DNA of 64,000 nucleotides from Halichondria panicea (GCF_963675165.1 NC_087382.1:1488001-1552000), one strand, 5' to 3'; shown: positions 35,158-47,954, counted from the first letter of the stretch. A program made the numbers and translations. Notes: a model not told the origin generated them from the sequence alone.

Positions 35158-36364
35158 TCATGCAGCTAATACTATAATTAGTAACGGGCACTTTCTACAA
35201 GTCACGCATGCACTGTTATAACTAGTACTGTTGGTTGTGTTGATGATAGCTTCCTCGGGCACTTCATAGAAGGTCCATGCCACCATCTGACCAGTCTAAG
35301 AGAAAGAGAGATAATTGTTTTTGTGTGCTGTGCAAGTAATTGTATAGTTTTAAGCTGTAATTTCGCATAATTTGCAATCGAAAGAACCGCAAAGAGTGAG
35401 CATGCGCATGCCATTTCCCATGCTTTGCATGCAATTGGCAACCAGGAATAAGTGTCATTCGTAATCGATTAATCTTGCATTCGAACCTGATATATGGTAT
35501 ACATGCACTCACCCAGGACACAGTGGCAATTAGTGCTCCAGCAAAAAATAAGTTGACAGGATGAACCAGGAGGCCTCTGGCTGAGTATACAATAATGAGG
35601 GTTCCAGCATCAAAGAAGATCATCCCCAAACAGAGAAGAAACAAAATACTGACAACTGCATGTTGTCTGATGAGACAACTTGTTAAGAAAATGTGAATGT
35701 ACACATATATATATAGTACTGATTAGACGTTAATATCATGACTTTCTGTTTTGACACAAAATCACATGTATCGTTTCACTGTTTGTATAATTATAGGCAG
35801 AAAATACAACAGTAATATATACAACCCTTTTAAATTGAAGATACAATCGTCCTGAGGATCCTAGCGGCAGATCGTGCACTGATAACAGCATGCATGAACA
35901 GTTCCCAGCACGATGATTTGAATACCCAGCAGAGAGATGAACCAATAGGGGAACAAAATAAGCCCCACTGGTGCTGTACCGGTGCCCTGCAAACAGGGGG
36001 GGGGCTAGAGTGAACACATGCAGACTATATGGTTTATATAAGTCCCCACAATAATACTCTTGCATTCTATTAATGATTGAATATGCAATTGTATATACTC
36101 ACAACAGTAAGCCATCCGAATCCAATCACAATGAGCAGCCATGGTAGAATAGTGAAGCCAGCCAAGCCCAATCCAATCTGCAGATATAATTGCAATACTA
36201 TAGAATGCATGCAACAACACCTTTCTTCCTGGTCCTAGTTCCAACATTTTTAGAATTATAGCAGTTGAAGGCAGCAGGAAATCTCCAGTGTAGCACAAAA
36301 ATTCTGAGACACTCTCCCAAATGATATGTTTTATAGAAGCTAGCATCATCTCCTCTGATGTCAT
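35158..36364 (-). pseudogene. Copy D of the four-TM gene, frameshifts in exons 3 and 4
   Basis: Exons: 36364-36221 (144 bases, MTSEEMMLASIKHIIWESVS...ELGPGRK), 36177-36103 (75), 35986-35845 (142), 35666-35513 (154) and 35295-35158. Exons 1 and 2 read cleanly. Exons 3 and 4 each have four extra bases compared with B and E, GCAT/ATGC in both cases (CATGCATGCTG in exon 3, ACATGCAGTTG in exon 4). The two do not compensate. Exon 5 has a changed ending (NTTNSTSY...). Not functional as written. Confidence 0.75.
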
Positions 36365-36381
36365 AAAAACTTTTAAAATGG

Positions 36382-36490
36382 AAGGGAAGTTTATTTTAGA
36401 GACGACCTTTCCCTTATTTCCATAGCAAAACACTGAACAGCTTTCTCAAAGGACGATCTTTCCCACTCGAACTTAAATTGCGCGGTGGTT
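36382..36490 (-). promoter_or_regulatory. Shared upstream block of copy D with two motifs
   Basis: GAGACGACCTTTCCCTTATT, ACAGCTTTCTCAAAGG, ACGATCTTTCCCACTCG and TTGCGCGGTGG in order, 20-125 bases upstream of the start codon. Confidence 0.5.
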
Positions 36491-37199
36491 TTGGAACACA
36501 ATTTAGTGGTTGCACATGATCCACTGGTTAGGGAACAAGCATTCAGACAACAGGCACAGCATTGTAGACTGCCATAGCTTTGGTAGATTTTTTGGCAATT
36601 TTTAGACTATGTATACACTTCGCGGTTTTCACTATGTATCACGAACATTTATACCTAATTGCATGCATGCAAAAAGATTGCTATTCTGCAAAAATTAAAT
36701 CAACGAAAAACCTCTTTTTAACGATCTTTCACACAGTTAAGTATTCTTACTGTTTTCTTTTGTGGGTAACATTACAAATTAACACATTGCAAACCCTGTC
36801 AGACCACAACTGTGCATCGAATGACTACAGCTAGAAGATATACTCAAGTGCATGTATAGGGATCTACCTTGACAATGCATATAGTCTATGCCTGTGTGTT
36901 GATGAGTCTTAGATATAATATAGGGTATCCATGGCATTGCATGCATAATATAGAGACAAATTGGCGTGATGTACTGTATATAGTGCTACTAAGTAAAAGT
37001 TTGTATAGTGATAATTATGCTTCATTAATTTCATAAAAAAGCACATAGACAAAATTAAGACAAGACACAGCACACTGACACAAGACACAAAACATAAATT
37101 ACAGTGTTATCTTGCTGACTTGAACTGATCCATAATGAAAGCACCGCAGGTGCTGATGCCTCGGTGGAGATGCCAAAGCTATATAGATTCTGAAGCTGG
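36491..37199. other. Intergenic; no gene seen
   Basis: Contains sequence shared with 45.91-46.02 kb (GTCTATGCCTGTGTGTTGAT, AGGGTATCCATGGCAT). No coding region supported. Confidence 0.4.
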
Positions 37200-38390
37200 C
37201 TGCTCAATTCCCTAACTTGGATACTGACATGCTAACTGGGTTTTTGATTAATCTCAGGTTTGCTGTGCCCATTGAAGACCCAGAAATCCTCTGTCTTATT
37301 AATCAGCATCGAACAGACGCTGGTGAGTCCGTATCACCTGACGAGAAATATCTCTTCTGTCCCGCGCTTATCCGATTAGAAGTTGATACAAAAGTGTTCA
37401 AGCATCGCGATGACCTTGCTTATTATTTTGGTTGGGTTATGTCCTGCTCTCACAAAGACCAGTTTCTGGACACTCGTTTTCTTCACGTTCTCCTGCTTCG
37501 AATATCTCTCTCCCTTGGGCTTGCTCCAATAATAGATTCTGACGTCCCTTTTCTACAACGTACATGCATGCTCGGTCTGAAAGACTGGTGTTGCTGGGGC
37601 ACGGCTGACAGTATCGAAGTGTTGGTTGAGGTCATTGACAAGAAGAAAGTGGTTGTTTTGATTCAAGCTGCGCTCTATACAGTGATGAAGAAAGTTGTTG
37701 ACACCTCCAACCTGAGTTATGCTCTAATACTGTAGTCACTGAGGAGGCCCTCCTTCCTCCTCACAGTCAGTGACTCACCAGGGCCGTAGCCACCAGTCAG
37801 GTTAGTCAGGTTTCAACCTGACCACTTTTTCCTAGGTGAATAGGCAATGGTCGTCACTACAGTAAACACATAATGGACAAAAAATGCAGTGAACTTCTTC
37901 TGCAGTGCAAAACATGCAAGAACTATAAGTGATCAAGGCTATTAATCTACATGCTATCATTGCTATGGCGAGAGAGAATCCCTTCCAAGTCTTCCAGACC
38001 AAGCTCACTATCCAGCTAACCATTTTTTGTTCCCCAAGCGATCATTTGGAAAGTCCAAACCAGTTCTGTGGTCTTGCCAAATACAACTTTGCTGTTTCTC
38101 CATCATGATAAGAATCAATGTTGTGTTCAATGTTGTGTTCTGTAACATTTGTGTTAGGGCTAAGCTTTAAAGCTGAACAGAATCTAGTCCAGCAGTATAG
38201 CCAGTAGAGAAGGGGCGTTTACCAACGATACAGGAAATGGGCGTGGCCTCAATTCAAAATTCGGCGCGCGTAACAACCTGACCACTCTAAAGTTGGTGGC
38301 TACGGCCCTGCACAGTGTGACCTATACCCTCTGGAAAATACACATGTCTTTGATCTCAAGTCTCTCGCTGAAAGCGTAATCAAGCAATAG
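37200..38390 (+). pseudogene. Roco COR-domain fragment interrupted by a hAT-like element
   Basis: Reads LDTDMLTGFLINLRFAVPIE, KYLFCPALIRLEV, AYYFGWVMSC, FLDTRFLHVLLLRISLSL and LKDWCCWGTADSIEVLVEVI, the same order of landmarks as the COR and following region of the gene at 16.8-18.9 kb. It ends at a stop at 37735. After the element at 37779-38310 a further piece reads PLENTHVFDLKSLAESVIKQ and stops near 38389. No Roc domain, ankyrins or Death domain is present. A truncated relative of the 14-20 kb gene. Confidence 0.65.
37779..38310. mobile_element. hAT-like element, CAGGGCCGTAGCCACC ends
   Basis: Inverted ends CAGGGCCGTAGCCACC and GGTGGCTACGGCCCTG, then GTCAGGTT / AACCTGAC subterminally. 532 bases, no coding capacity. 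The ends fit the hAT type. I cannot find a clear 8-base target duplication, only CAC on both sides. Confidence 0.8.
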
Positions 38391-38686
38391 ATGTGTGTCG
38401 TATCTACTAACAATGTACTATATACATAACATACAGCTACTAAATTTTAATAGCTTAATGGTACCGTCCGTATATTCAGGGTACAATGGACTCACGTTGT
38501 TAATTATTATATAACTATGATTAGACACTAGTTGATAAGATCTACATGGGAAGTACATGGGAGAAAAGTACCTCTGAGCAGGTATACTATAGGACTTAGT
38601 ATTATAACCTGCACTAGTATTCCATTGTCAGGTAATTGTATTGTAGTCAAGCGGTTTGCTCATGCGCACTAGTATCTAAATGAGTT

Positions 38687-38828
38687 AGACACTGTTTTAT
38701 CGGTGTCCATGCATGTGATTTAGAAGCCCTCAGCCACATTAGTACCCTCGCTACGCTCGGGATACTAAATCACTGCCTTTAATTGGGCTTCTAAATCCCA
38801 TAGACACCTCCAAAACAGTGTCTAACTA
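38687..38828. repeat. Foldback GTTAGACACTGTTTT...
   Basis: Ends TTAGACACTGTTTT / AAAACAGTGTCTAA with ATTTAGAAGCCC / GGGCTTCTAAAT inside and a core of TACCCTCGCTACGCTCGGGA. The core also occurs at 27014-27040. Related to 15062-15194. Confidence 0.8.
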
Positions 38829-38957
38829 TTATTAGATTCACACAACTTTGGCATTCCTTATCACAAAAAGACGTTATTAACCGACTGAGTTAGCTAATGC
38901 TTAACATGCTAGCAGTGCGATTCTCAGTCAGTCATGGTGTATAGTGTGATGTTTAAC

Positions 38958-39003
38958 TAGTCTCGAGGCTCAGCCGCTTTAAAATAAGCGTGACTCGAGG
39001 CTA
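38958..39003. mobile_element. 46-base mini foldback of the TAGCCTCG group
   Basis: TAGTCTCGAGGCTCAGCCGC... and ...GTGACTCGAGGCTA. No target duplication recognised. Confidence 0.55.
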
Positions 39004-40449
39004 GTGCCTTGCATGATGTTGTGTATTTGAGTCTAGTACTTAGCTTTCCTCCAATATTCTTATATTCTGTAGCTTAGCCCTAGAGGGGCAATCAAGCTAA
39101 ACCAGCATATTTAAATGGAATTTAGTGGTTTATTAAATGGGGTTAACAGTGCGGAGCAGGTCAAAGGGGCTCGCACATGCGCAGCAATGGGCAGTCAGTA
39201 TATACCTCTTGGCTTGCGCTCACATTGGAACTTAGACACAATGACATGCGCAGTAACATTCGTTACCTCGTGGCTTAAGTCAGCAGCAACCAGGACGAGT
39301 GTACGCGCTATCTCTTTCCCCAACCCATGAGCTCCCACCCATGCATTAGCGCCACAGCTTGGCCTATCTCTTATGTTTAGTTTACCTCTTATTTATTTTT
39401 TATTTATTTTTCGTTAAACATTGTACGTTAATTTTCTCCAATGCCCTTCCCTGGCGGAGGGCACTGTGACAGGGGCAGCTGGTTAGGCTTTCGCTTCGGC
39501 TCGTCTCAACTATATTTTCACCTGTAAATCAAACATTTATAGGCAGAGATCGGTTTGAACGCTAGGGCGGGCGTCTGCAGAGCCAGCTCGTGGCATTAGG
39601 TCATACTGGTTAGGACAGAACAGTATAGTGCTAGGGCTGTTGCTGAGTAAGCTGTTAACAGGATGTAGATGTAGATTAAATAACAGTATTTAATTTACCT
39701 TCAGTTATGCAAAATTAATGTAATGATCTTTACAAAAAATGGAAATTGATGCCTATAAATCTTTAGACACCTAAAGTATTATCACATTTGCTAGGGTGTC
39801 TGTGTTGAAACTTGGCACTGTAGTGTCTATTACAGACCACAGAGGGAAGATCAGAGACAAGAATATGTGGTTACAAAATGTACTTGTGTTGTATACCTGA
39901 GGTGAAATGGGATTGCACCCTCTCAAATGATTTTTAAGAGTTGCTATAGGCACTGTAGATATAGATCTGCTATACAGACATGCATATTTACGTGCAAACC
40001 AATTCATGCATGGTGTTACTGTAGTGCTACTAAGTAAAAGTGTCTATCGGTGATAAATTATGCTTGATCTATTCTCCTATTATTCTCATAAAAGACAAAA
40101 TTAATAATTAAGACAAAATTAAGACAACACACAGCACACTGACACAAGACACAAAATAATTATAATTATCATGATTCTCAGTGCTATAGTTGTTCATGCA
40201 CCTAACCGTTATAAAAGCGAAAACTCGGCCTGGGATCGAGGCTAAGTGTTATCTTGCTGACTTGATTTGATCCATATAGTCAGTATATTCACCTTCAACT
40301 ATTTGTTGCCATTATTATGACAACGTCAGTTATGCAAAACTTAATGTGTAATGATCTTTTATTACAAAAATGGAAATTGATACTTATAATTATTATAATG
40401 ATCACATTCGCTGTAGACTGTCTGCATCATGTGTTGTTGAAACTTGGCA
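39004..40449. other. Intergenic; repeat remnants, no supported gene
   Basis: TTATTTATTTTTTATTTATTT at about 39389 resembles the tract between the LINE fragments at 12.3 kb and may be a LINE 3' end. The tail ending AACTCGGCCTGGGATCGAGGCTA at about 40243 is a lone TAGCCTCG terminus. Confidence 0.35.
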
Positions 40450-41040
40450 CCCTAGTGTCTATTACAGACCCACATAGGTGGATCATTGTTGATATAGAGA
40501 AAATCCCAGTGCATGGTGGGGGAATCTACCATAGTGGGAAGATCAGAGACAACAATCTGTGGGGGCAACATTATAAGAAGGTGTGAATGTACTTCTGCCG
40601 GCTTCTGTTGTACCTGAGGTGAAAAGGGATTGCACCCTCTCAAATGAGTTGCTAGGCAATGTAGACATGCTACAGACATGCACTCAATAATAACAAGCTA
40701 ATGGCCGTATAGGCCACCTCCAAGCTCACCCCATGCATGCTATTACAGACCCACATAGATCGATCATTGTTGATATAGAGAAAATCCCAGTGCATGGTGG
40801 GGGAATCTACCATAGTGGGAAAATCAGAGACAATAATCTGTGGGGGGCAACATTATAAGAAGGTGTGAATGTACTTGTGTTGTACCTGAGGTGAAAAGGG
40901 ATTGCACCCTCTTAAACGATTTTTAAGAGTTGCTAGGCAATGTAGACATGCTACAGACATGCACTCAATAATAATAAGCTAATGGCCGTATAGGCCACCT
41001 CTCAAGCTCACCCCATGCATGCGATGGCTATATTCAGCAC
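40450..41040. repeat. Tandem duplication of the 3'-flank repeat (two ~290-base units)
   Basis: Units about 40459-40740 and 40742-41030 share ATTACAGACCCACATAG, GATATAGAGAAAATCCCAGT, GGGGGAATCTACCATAGTGG and GGCCGTATAGGCCACCTC. Very high identity, so recent. Confidence 0.8.
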
Positions 41041-41654
41041 TATTCAGCACAAAGAGTATTATGTTTATTATAGCACAGAAAATAAACTTTCATTTTAACA
41101 GTTGCTTTAATTGTATATACTTTGAAAGTGATTCACTAAAGATAGAGTTTCAACAATTAATAATTATTAGCTAATACTTTAACTCTAAAGTCACTAAGCG
41201 TAGTTGTATTGATAGCTTGCAATCTGATAGGGCGCCACTATGCTGGCAGCAGAACAACAGGGTCGTAAATGTGGTTTGTCAAGTGCAAGCACACCCACAC
41301 AAAATGTGCACAGTGCGCATGCAGGGATCAAAGAGTGTTTACTATACTACTCAGTTGTAAATGGTTGGATAACAGCTTCTAATTGCAATAGGTGCTCATA
41401 GTACAAGCTATAGTATATACCTGTCTGTGTGTGTACATATTGTTATATTGTACTACCTCGTGCATGCCGTTATAATTATGTATTCCCTCGGGGAGTACAT
41501 AGAACTGCCCTCGGTAGTAAATCCAATACACCCTTGATATATCCATGGTACAACCAAGGGCTTCATACGCCCTTGGTACAACTATTATATGTACAGTGTT
41601 TGTCCTAATTTTGAAAAAAGTAGCCATACATACAACATGACTGTAGTACACAAC

Positions 41655-41860
41655 TGTCTATTACAGACACACATTAATATACTCCATGGTTGAAAGAAAC
41701 TCTAGTGTATTGCATGGGGAATCTATCATGGTGCATGGGAATATCAAAGACAAGTGTGCCAAGCAACAACAAAGGTAAACTATAATGTATCAGGTATTAT
41801 ATACCTGCATGAGATAGAAATAACATTATGATACTCCAGTTAATTGCTTTGCAATGTAGA
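41655..41860. repeat. 3'-flank repeat of the array unit (copy E)
   Basis: TCCATGGTTGAAAGAAACTC, GGGGAATCTATCATGGTG, AGACAAGTGTGCCAAGCAAC in order. Confidence 0.65.
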
Positions 41861-42141
41861 TCAAAAGAAGCTCCCAAATACGTGGTTCAATTTACCAAAG
41901 AAAACAAATTAATGTTCATTGTGACAGTATAATTATAGTAGTATACGAAAAAATTAATGGTTCTCACTAAAAATGCATGATGGAGTAACCTACTAACATG
42001 CACTAGTCTTATGTATAGTAAAGTATACACGCATGCATGTTCTATTTATATACAAGTCACTGTTATTATCTAGTACTGTTGGTTGTTGATGATAGCTTCT
42101 TCGGGCACTTCATAGAAGGTCCATGCCACCATCTGACCAGT

Positions 42142-42512
<371 letters not shown>

Positions 42513-42711
42513 CTGGTTCGATATGTCTCAGCAAGGTTTACAGTGCATGGAACCTCTCATCAGAGGACAACCTCCGAAAATTGGACAAAACTTTGCAGCT
42601 CCGAAAGTGTCCTTTATCTTTTATCTGGACATTACACTGTATAGTGCATGGTAATTATTTGCAAGGCATTCAATTCTTATATATGCACTATCATGATACG
42701 TTGTATATGTA

Positions 42712-42886
42712 TATGCGGGTAATTTTCGGGGGACAAAATATTCGCGGTTCAGCAATATTGAGACATTAATTTTCGTGGTTACTGCTTGGATTGTAGGTAA
42801 AGGTAGGCAAGGTCGCTTCATTCGTGGGTAAAATATTCGTGGTTAGACCTCCAACCACGAAACCACGAAAATTACCCGCTATACGG
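42712..42886. mobile_element. CCGTATAG-type MITE in intron 4 of copy E
   Basis: GCGGGTAATTTTCGGGGGAC at the left and AAAATTACCCGCTATACGG at the right. The left terminal CCGTATA is eroded. The interior matches 8848-9053 (TTCAGCAATATTGAGACATT). Confidence 0.8.
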
Positions 42887-43920
42887 TATACCGATTGCAA
42901 GAGTGCATGAGCATACATGCGAATTAATTCCATTTCCAATAAATTATATATATTATACTTAACATGCAATTTGCAATAGTCAGAATGCAATCAGGCTTGT
43001 ACGTGCAGTTCATTAATTCGCAATTGATTAACCTATAAATAGCTTGCATTCAAACCTGATATACGGTCTATGCACTCACCCAGGACACAGTTCCAATTAG
43101 TGTTCCCGCAAACAACAAGTTGACAGGATGGACCAGGAGGCCTCTGGCTAAGTATACAATAATGAGGCTTCCCGCATTGAAGAAGATCATCCCCAGACAG
43201 AGAAGGAACAAAATACTGAAAACTGTCGTCTGATGAGATAAATTGTTAAGGAACTGTAAATGTACACATTATAATAACAGCGCTGATTAGACATTATCGT
43301 GAGTTTGTGTTTTGACACTTTTTATAGGCAGAAAACACAATAGTACAACATTAATGAGGATACAATTGTCCTGATGATCTTAAATGCAGATCGTGCACTG
43401 ATAACAGCATGAACAGCTCCCAGCACGATGATTGGAATACCCAGCAGAGAAATGAACCAATAGGGGAACAAACCAGCCCCCACTGGTGCTGTACCGGTGC
43501 CCTGCAAACAGTGAACACATGCAGACTATGGTATTACAAGGCCCCACAATATACTGTTGCTCTATTAATCATTGATAGCTGTATACATGCATGCATATAC
43601 ACTCACAACAGTGAGCCATCCGAATCCAATCACAATGAGAAGCCATGGTATAATAGTGAAGCCAGCCAAGCCCAATCCAATCTGCAGAGATAAATGAAAC
43701 AAATACCTATAGAATGAAACAACACCTTTCTTGCTGGTCCTAGTTTCAACATTTTTAGTAATTATAGCAGTTGAAGGCAGCAGGAAATCTCCAGTGTAGC
43801 ACACAAATTGTGAGGCACTTTCCCAAATGATGAGTTTTTATAGAAGCTAGCATCATCTCCTCTGATGTCATAACTACATTCTTTCCGGTCTCACCTTGGA
43901 GGGCTTTTTCTTTTTCTGGA

Positions 43921-43990
43921 AGGGAAGTTTATTTGAAGACGAACTTTCCCATATTTCAATGAACAAAGGACGATCTTTCCCACTCGCACC
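43921..43990 (-). promoter_or_regulatory. Shared upstream block of copy E, shortened
   Basis: GACGAACTTTCCCATATTTC and AAAGGACGATCTTTCCCACT, with the GAAACAGCTTTC spacer lost so that the two motifs lie closer together. Confidence 0.45.
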
Positions 43991-44169
43991 TTACTTATTA
44001 ACTGAGCACTTTTCCTAAGCAATGAGCATGCGCATTAGAGAGCCCTGCCCACATATCGTATGAAATCAGCCTAACTACAGATCACATCATTCAAGCTTCT
44101 TATGATAATGACATAATGAGAAAAGCCACCCACCCGCATGCAATTAGAAAAACTTCAGGACCAGAAACC

Positions 44170-45055
44170 AGAGTGTCACTTAGAGTGGCCTAATAGTGCA
44201 TCAAAACAACATTCACAGAACAGGCACAGCATTGTGTAGAACATATATATTTTATATGTGTTTGCATATGTACTCTGGAATTTGCAGTCCTCACAGGTAT
44301 TGTTGCGGGGACTTAGCTTTTATGATATCTGTATTGCATTCCAGTAGCCAACAAAGTACAACCTAACCCAACAAAAAATGCACAGAGCACTGAGGAATGA
44401 CTAATTTGTATACAGAAGATATTTAAGTGTATCTAGGGATTTACCTTGACAGTCACACAGACATGATGGCGTGATGATGAGTCTGATATATAGGGTATCT
44501 ATGGCATGGCATGTAGTGAGTGTGAGAATTAAAGTTGCGTTAGGTCTGAAAGATCATACTCTCAACAATTGAATTTTAGGAGAAATACCTTGGTGTTCAA
44601 GTGGTTGTATACAGGCACTCTCACATTCAACATTGAAACTTAAGACACATGTATAATTTCATGTGAGTGTTGAACTGCGAGTCAGGTTCTGTATCAGTAA
44701 TACATGATACAAATGGTTAACTACATGGTGCAACCCCATGTTAACAACCACTAAAGGCCAGCTGCTATATAACGGCCAGGCATCCAGGTCCCAAATGAAC
44801 AGTTTGTGTATAAAACAACCTCTCAACAAAGGCCACCTCTGTATAGGCCAAAACATTGTTCCCCAAAGGTGTCCATTATAGAGGGGTTCCACTGCATATC
44901 AGTTATTTAGCAATTTAATGTGTGCCGGCATGCACAACGATAAAGCAACTCAAGGTTACGTTCAAATGCACGAACGTATATTGCGTGAATTACTCAACCC
45001 AGAGCATCTATTATAAGTGCACCAGCATTAAACATTAAAAACACTTATTGCTATA
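44170..45055. repeat. Segmental duplicate 1 (partner 50160-51055)
   Basis: About 880 bases shared in order and orientation: AACATTCACAGAACAGGCAC-like, GGAATTTGCAG, AATGACTAATTTGTATACAG, AAATACCTTGGTGTTCAAGT, GTTGAACTGCGAGTCAGGTT and GTGTGCCGGCATGCACAA. It lies upstream of copy E as its partner does of copy F. Confidence 0.85.
44725..44894. mobile_element. CAGTGGAACCCC-type MITE inside the duplicate
   Basis: GTGCAACCCC at the left and GAGGGGTTCCACTG at the right, with AAGGCCAGCTGCTATATAAC and GGTGTCCATTATAG within. Present at the same place in the partner (50685-50876), so it was there before the duplication. Confidence 0.6.
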
Positions 45056-45173
45056 GACAACAGTGAACAAGAAAGGTTAGCAAGAAGGAGGGAGCGAGAG
45101 CGACAGGCATTGCAATTTTGTCTGTCTGTATGTATGTATGTTCTGCATCTCGAAGACACTGCAGTTGTTTCAG

Positions 45174-45744
45174 GTGGCCAATCTCTCCAGAACGTTATCA
45201 TTTCAGACTCCACTATGGCCACAAAAATTTTTCTCTGGAATAATGACATTGGAAAGTTGAACGTCAGATCGTCTTACCACCTCAAGTAAGTGATCGTCAG
45301 GTCCTATCAAGATGAAAATGTCTTCAGTTCCCAAAGCATGGAGCGACTATTGAAGAGCTTCCTGATATTGGAACTGTGTCAGCTGATGATCATGATGTAA
45401 ATACATACGACCAAATCAGTGACTCCGAAGTTGTAGGAGTACTATCATTTGACAATTTTCTGATCTGCTTGGTCTGTAACAGCAAAATCCAACCAACAGA
45501 TGACACATCTGGAACCTGCACAACTTGCTGTTTGGTTCAAAAAATCACCCTCTGCAAGAGACAAGTACGAGCTAAACTTCTCCTTACCCGCCCCGGAGGA
45601 GACTATATCACACAAAGTGTTTTCGGTGATCATCTAAAGGAAATTTGTCTACAACAACCAATAACTACAGATGCACTTCTGCAAGCCTCTCCTTTTAATT
45701 TTACATATAACCACCAGATTATCAACACTGTATCTCGGAATTAA
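45174..45744 (+). pseudogene. RPA-like single-strand DNA-binding (OB-fold) fragment
   Basis: Reads GQSLQNVIISDSTMATKIFL, WNNDIGKLNVRSSYHLK, an in-frame TAA at 45287-45289, VIVRSYQDE, a one-base loss in GAAAATG near 45315, then QFPKHGATIEELPDIGTVSA and CLVCNSKIQP...GTCTTC (a C-x2-C ... C-x2-C zinc pattern), and stops at 45744. The ISDSTMATKIFLW segment and the zinc ribbon resemble the DNA-binding parts of replication protein A-like proteins, including those carried by some mobile elements. Fragment with two breaks. The family call is moderate. Confidence 0.45.
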
Positions 45745-45992
45745 CTATTTCCCAGAATTAACTGTGCTAATTCCATACTTTACTAATTCACTGTTTCAAT
45801 TTTACCATTCATTGAAATGTTAACAGCAATTTGCTCGCTCGCCCCAAACATGCCCTGCATGCTCCTAGTCTATACTCTATAGTTGTTCGCCTAAAAGCGA
45901 AAACTCGGCCTATATAGTCTATGCCTGTGTGTTGATGAGTCTTAGGTATAATAATAGGGTATCCATGGCATGGCATGCATATAGAGACAATT

Positions 45993-46170
45993 AAGATGGT
46001 GTGATGTACTGGGTGTGAGAAAGTTGTCTACATGCATGGGGAGGTCTAAAGAGATATACCCTCAACAATCATATTATGCATGCAAGATGGCGCGATCTAT
46101 ACTGGGTGTGAGAAAGTTGTGTCTGCATGCAGCCATGCATGGGGAGGTCTAAAAGAGATACCCTCAACAA
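45993..46170. repeat. Two tandem copies of TGGGTGTGAGAAAGTTGT...
   Basis: About 45993-46075 and 46084-46170, with a third copy at 46936-47030, immediately beyond the TAGCCTCG element. Shared words: GATGGTG(T/C)GATGTA, CATGCATGGGGAGGTCTAAA and ACCCTCAACAATCATAT. Related sequence lies upstream of copies E and F (44.46-44.57, 50.45-50.53 kb). Confidence 0.75.
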
Positions 46171-46180
46171 TCATATATGC

Positions 46181-46927
46181 TAGCCTCGATTCCAGGCCGC
46201 TTGAAAAAGGCGGCCTGGTATACCTTGTATGCGCATGCGCGAAATAATTGACAACAATTTCATCATACAAATTGTAAAAAAACGGACAAAGTTACAAAAG
46301 GGTATGACAATGTGACCACAATGGCAGCTTTCAGAGACACTAATCAAAATAGAATAATTATACTGCAGCAGTGTTGCTTCTTCTAGCTCTGTTTATCAAA
46401 GAGACAGTTCAAGAAAACCTCCCAGACAGCTAGAGCTGCCAGCTAGGAAGAGTGCATGGTGGAGTTTTTAATACATCAGTAGATCTTGAGTGAATAACTT
46501 CCTGAGTGTCGAGTTAAAGCTTATTAAAAGCTTTCAGGAGTAATTATTAGCTTCTTTATCTTCAGCAATGACTTCTTGTCGAACATAAAGGCAAGATTTA
46601 GTAGCAGAACACTTGCCTGGTCTATATTACCACAGCCTCATCAGGGGACCCACAGGAACACATCATGCCGTTCCTATAACATATGTAGCCTTACAGTGTA
46701 GGGTGTCGTTAAGTAGAGACTTGGCTGGATACAATAAAGGGCGTAAGAACTCAGTCATCTTTGCACAATACTCGGACTGTAAAATCAGAATACAAATAGT
46801 ATACGGTTTATTTTACTGACAGTATCCACAAATACACGGATTACCCCCTTTTTGGGGTAATGTACACGCATGCGCATACAAGGTATATACCAGGCCGCTT
46901 TTTTCAAGCGACCTAGAATCGAGGCTA
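46181..46927. mobile_element. TAGCCTCG-ended element, 747 bases
   Basis: Inverted ends of about 60 bases starting TAGCCTCGATTCCAGGCCGC, with a GAAAAAGGCGGCCTGGTATA subterminal hairpin and a TGTATGCGCATGCG word on both sides. Flanks share only TATGC, so the target duplication is uncertain. Inside, a short open frame (MPGLYYHSLIRGPTGTHHAV) is unrecognised. Confidence 0.8.
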
Positions 46928-47103
46928 AGTGTATGCTTGCAAGATGGTGCGATGTATATTGGGTGTGAGAAAGTTGGGTCTGCATGCAGCAGCCATGCAT
47001 GGGGAGGTCTAAAAGAGATACCTTCAACAATTATTTATTTTTTGGAGAATTACTTTGCTGTGACCGAGTCTGTTTAACCTCGATCTCTCGTATACGTGTA
47101 TAC

Positions 47104-47394
47104 GGTAGAATAGTGAAACCAGCCAAGCCCAATCCAAGCTGCAAGGTGTCGGAGGTAATTATTAGCAACATGCATGCAATAGATACGAGAGCTGTAAATA
47201 GTAGCAATGTAAACGAAACAACACTTTTCTCGCAGGTCCTTCCAACATTTAGAGTGTTTGAGTATATAGGTATAAGAAATCTTCAGGCAATCATGGATCA
47301 GTAGTTTTGCAGCATGTAAAATTATGAGACACTCTCCAAAAAGATATGTTTTTATAGAGGCCAGAATCATCTCCTGAGACTTCTCTGGTGTCAT
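47104..47394 (-). pseudogene. Partial four-TM gene copy: exon 1 and part of exon 2
   Basis: MTPEKSQEMILASIKTYLFG-coding start at 47394, and LGLGLAGFTIL in exon 2 (start 47138), which is cut off near 47104. No exons 3-5 in the right place. A dead partial unit between copies E and F. Confidence 0.65.
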
Positions 47395-47954
47395 AACAAT
47401 GGTCCCCAGACACAAGAAGAATATGGCGCTATACAGAATGTTGAATCAGTACTGTTCAGAGTATATCACTACAATCATGCAGGCTTCATTTCACGCATAC
47501 GCAAAAAGTCCGCGCACATAATTATACAATACTACCTATAGTCACACCCTATTATTCGTTTGTGTTGTTGACAATCTTTACCATAATTATAATCCTTTGT
47601 AGTTTTAGCCACACCCTATAACGCGGAGAGTTTCACGTGAACATTTTTCGTTTCCAATCGCTCTTACTGTTCTATCTATGGAATCCAGTAGCTCTAAGAG
47701 AGTTATGCATGGGCCCTATAGGCCTCCACCACATAAATTTTTATTTAAACACATCTCATGCAATCTTTGAGGGATTCCTAAAGGTTACTCGAATGATTTT
47801 TTGTTTTACTTACTGTACGTAGCTTGTTCGAAAACCAAATTATTGTGTGCAGGCCTATAATAATTATATACTGTCTTGCATGTATCGCTGATTCTGAAAC
47901 TACATTTTTGGGCACTATATAGCCATGATGCGTAACAGCCGGACCTACATGCTT
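47395..47954. other. Intergenic; no gene seen
   Basis: AT-rich sequence with no recognisable domain in any frame. Confidence 0.35.

Noticed and set aside
37762-38320. An 8-base target duplication for the 37779-38310 element
   Set aside because: Flanks TGACTCAC and CACAGTGT do not match beyond CAC, so I do not claim one.
46613-46819. A transposase inside the 46181-46927 element
   Set aside because: The longest frame has 68 codons and no DDE-type landmarks; the element is too short for a transposase.
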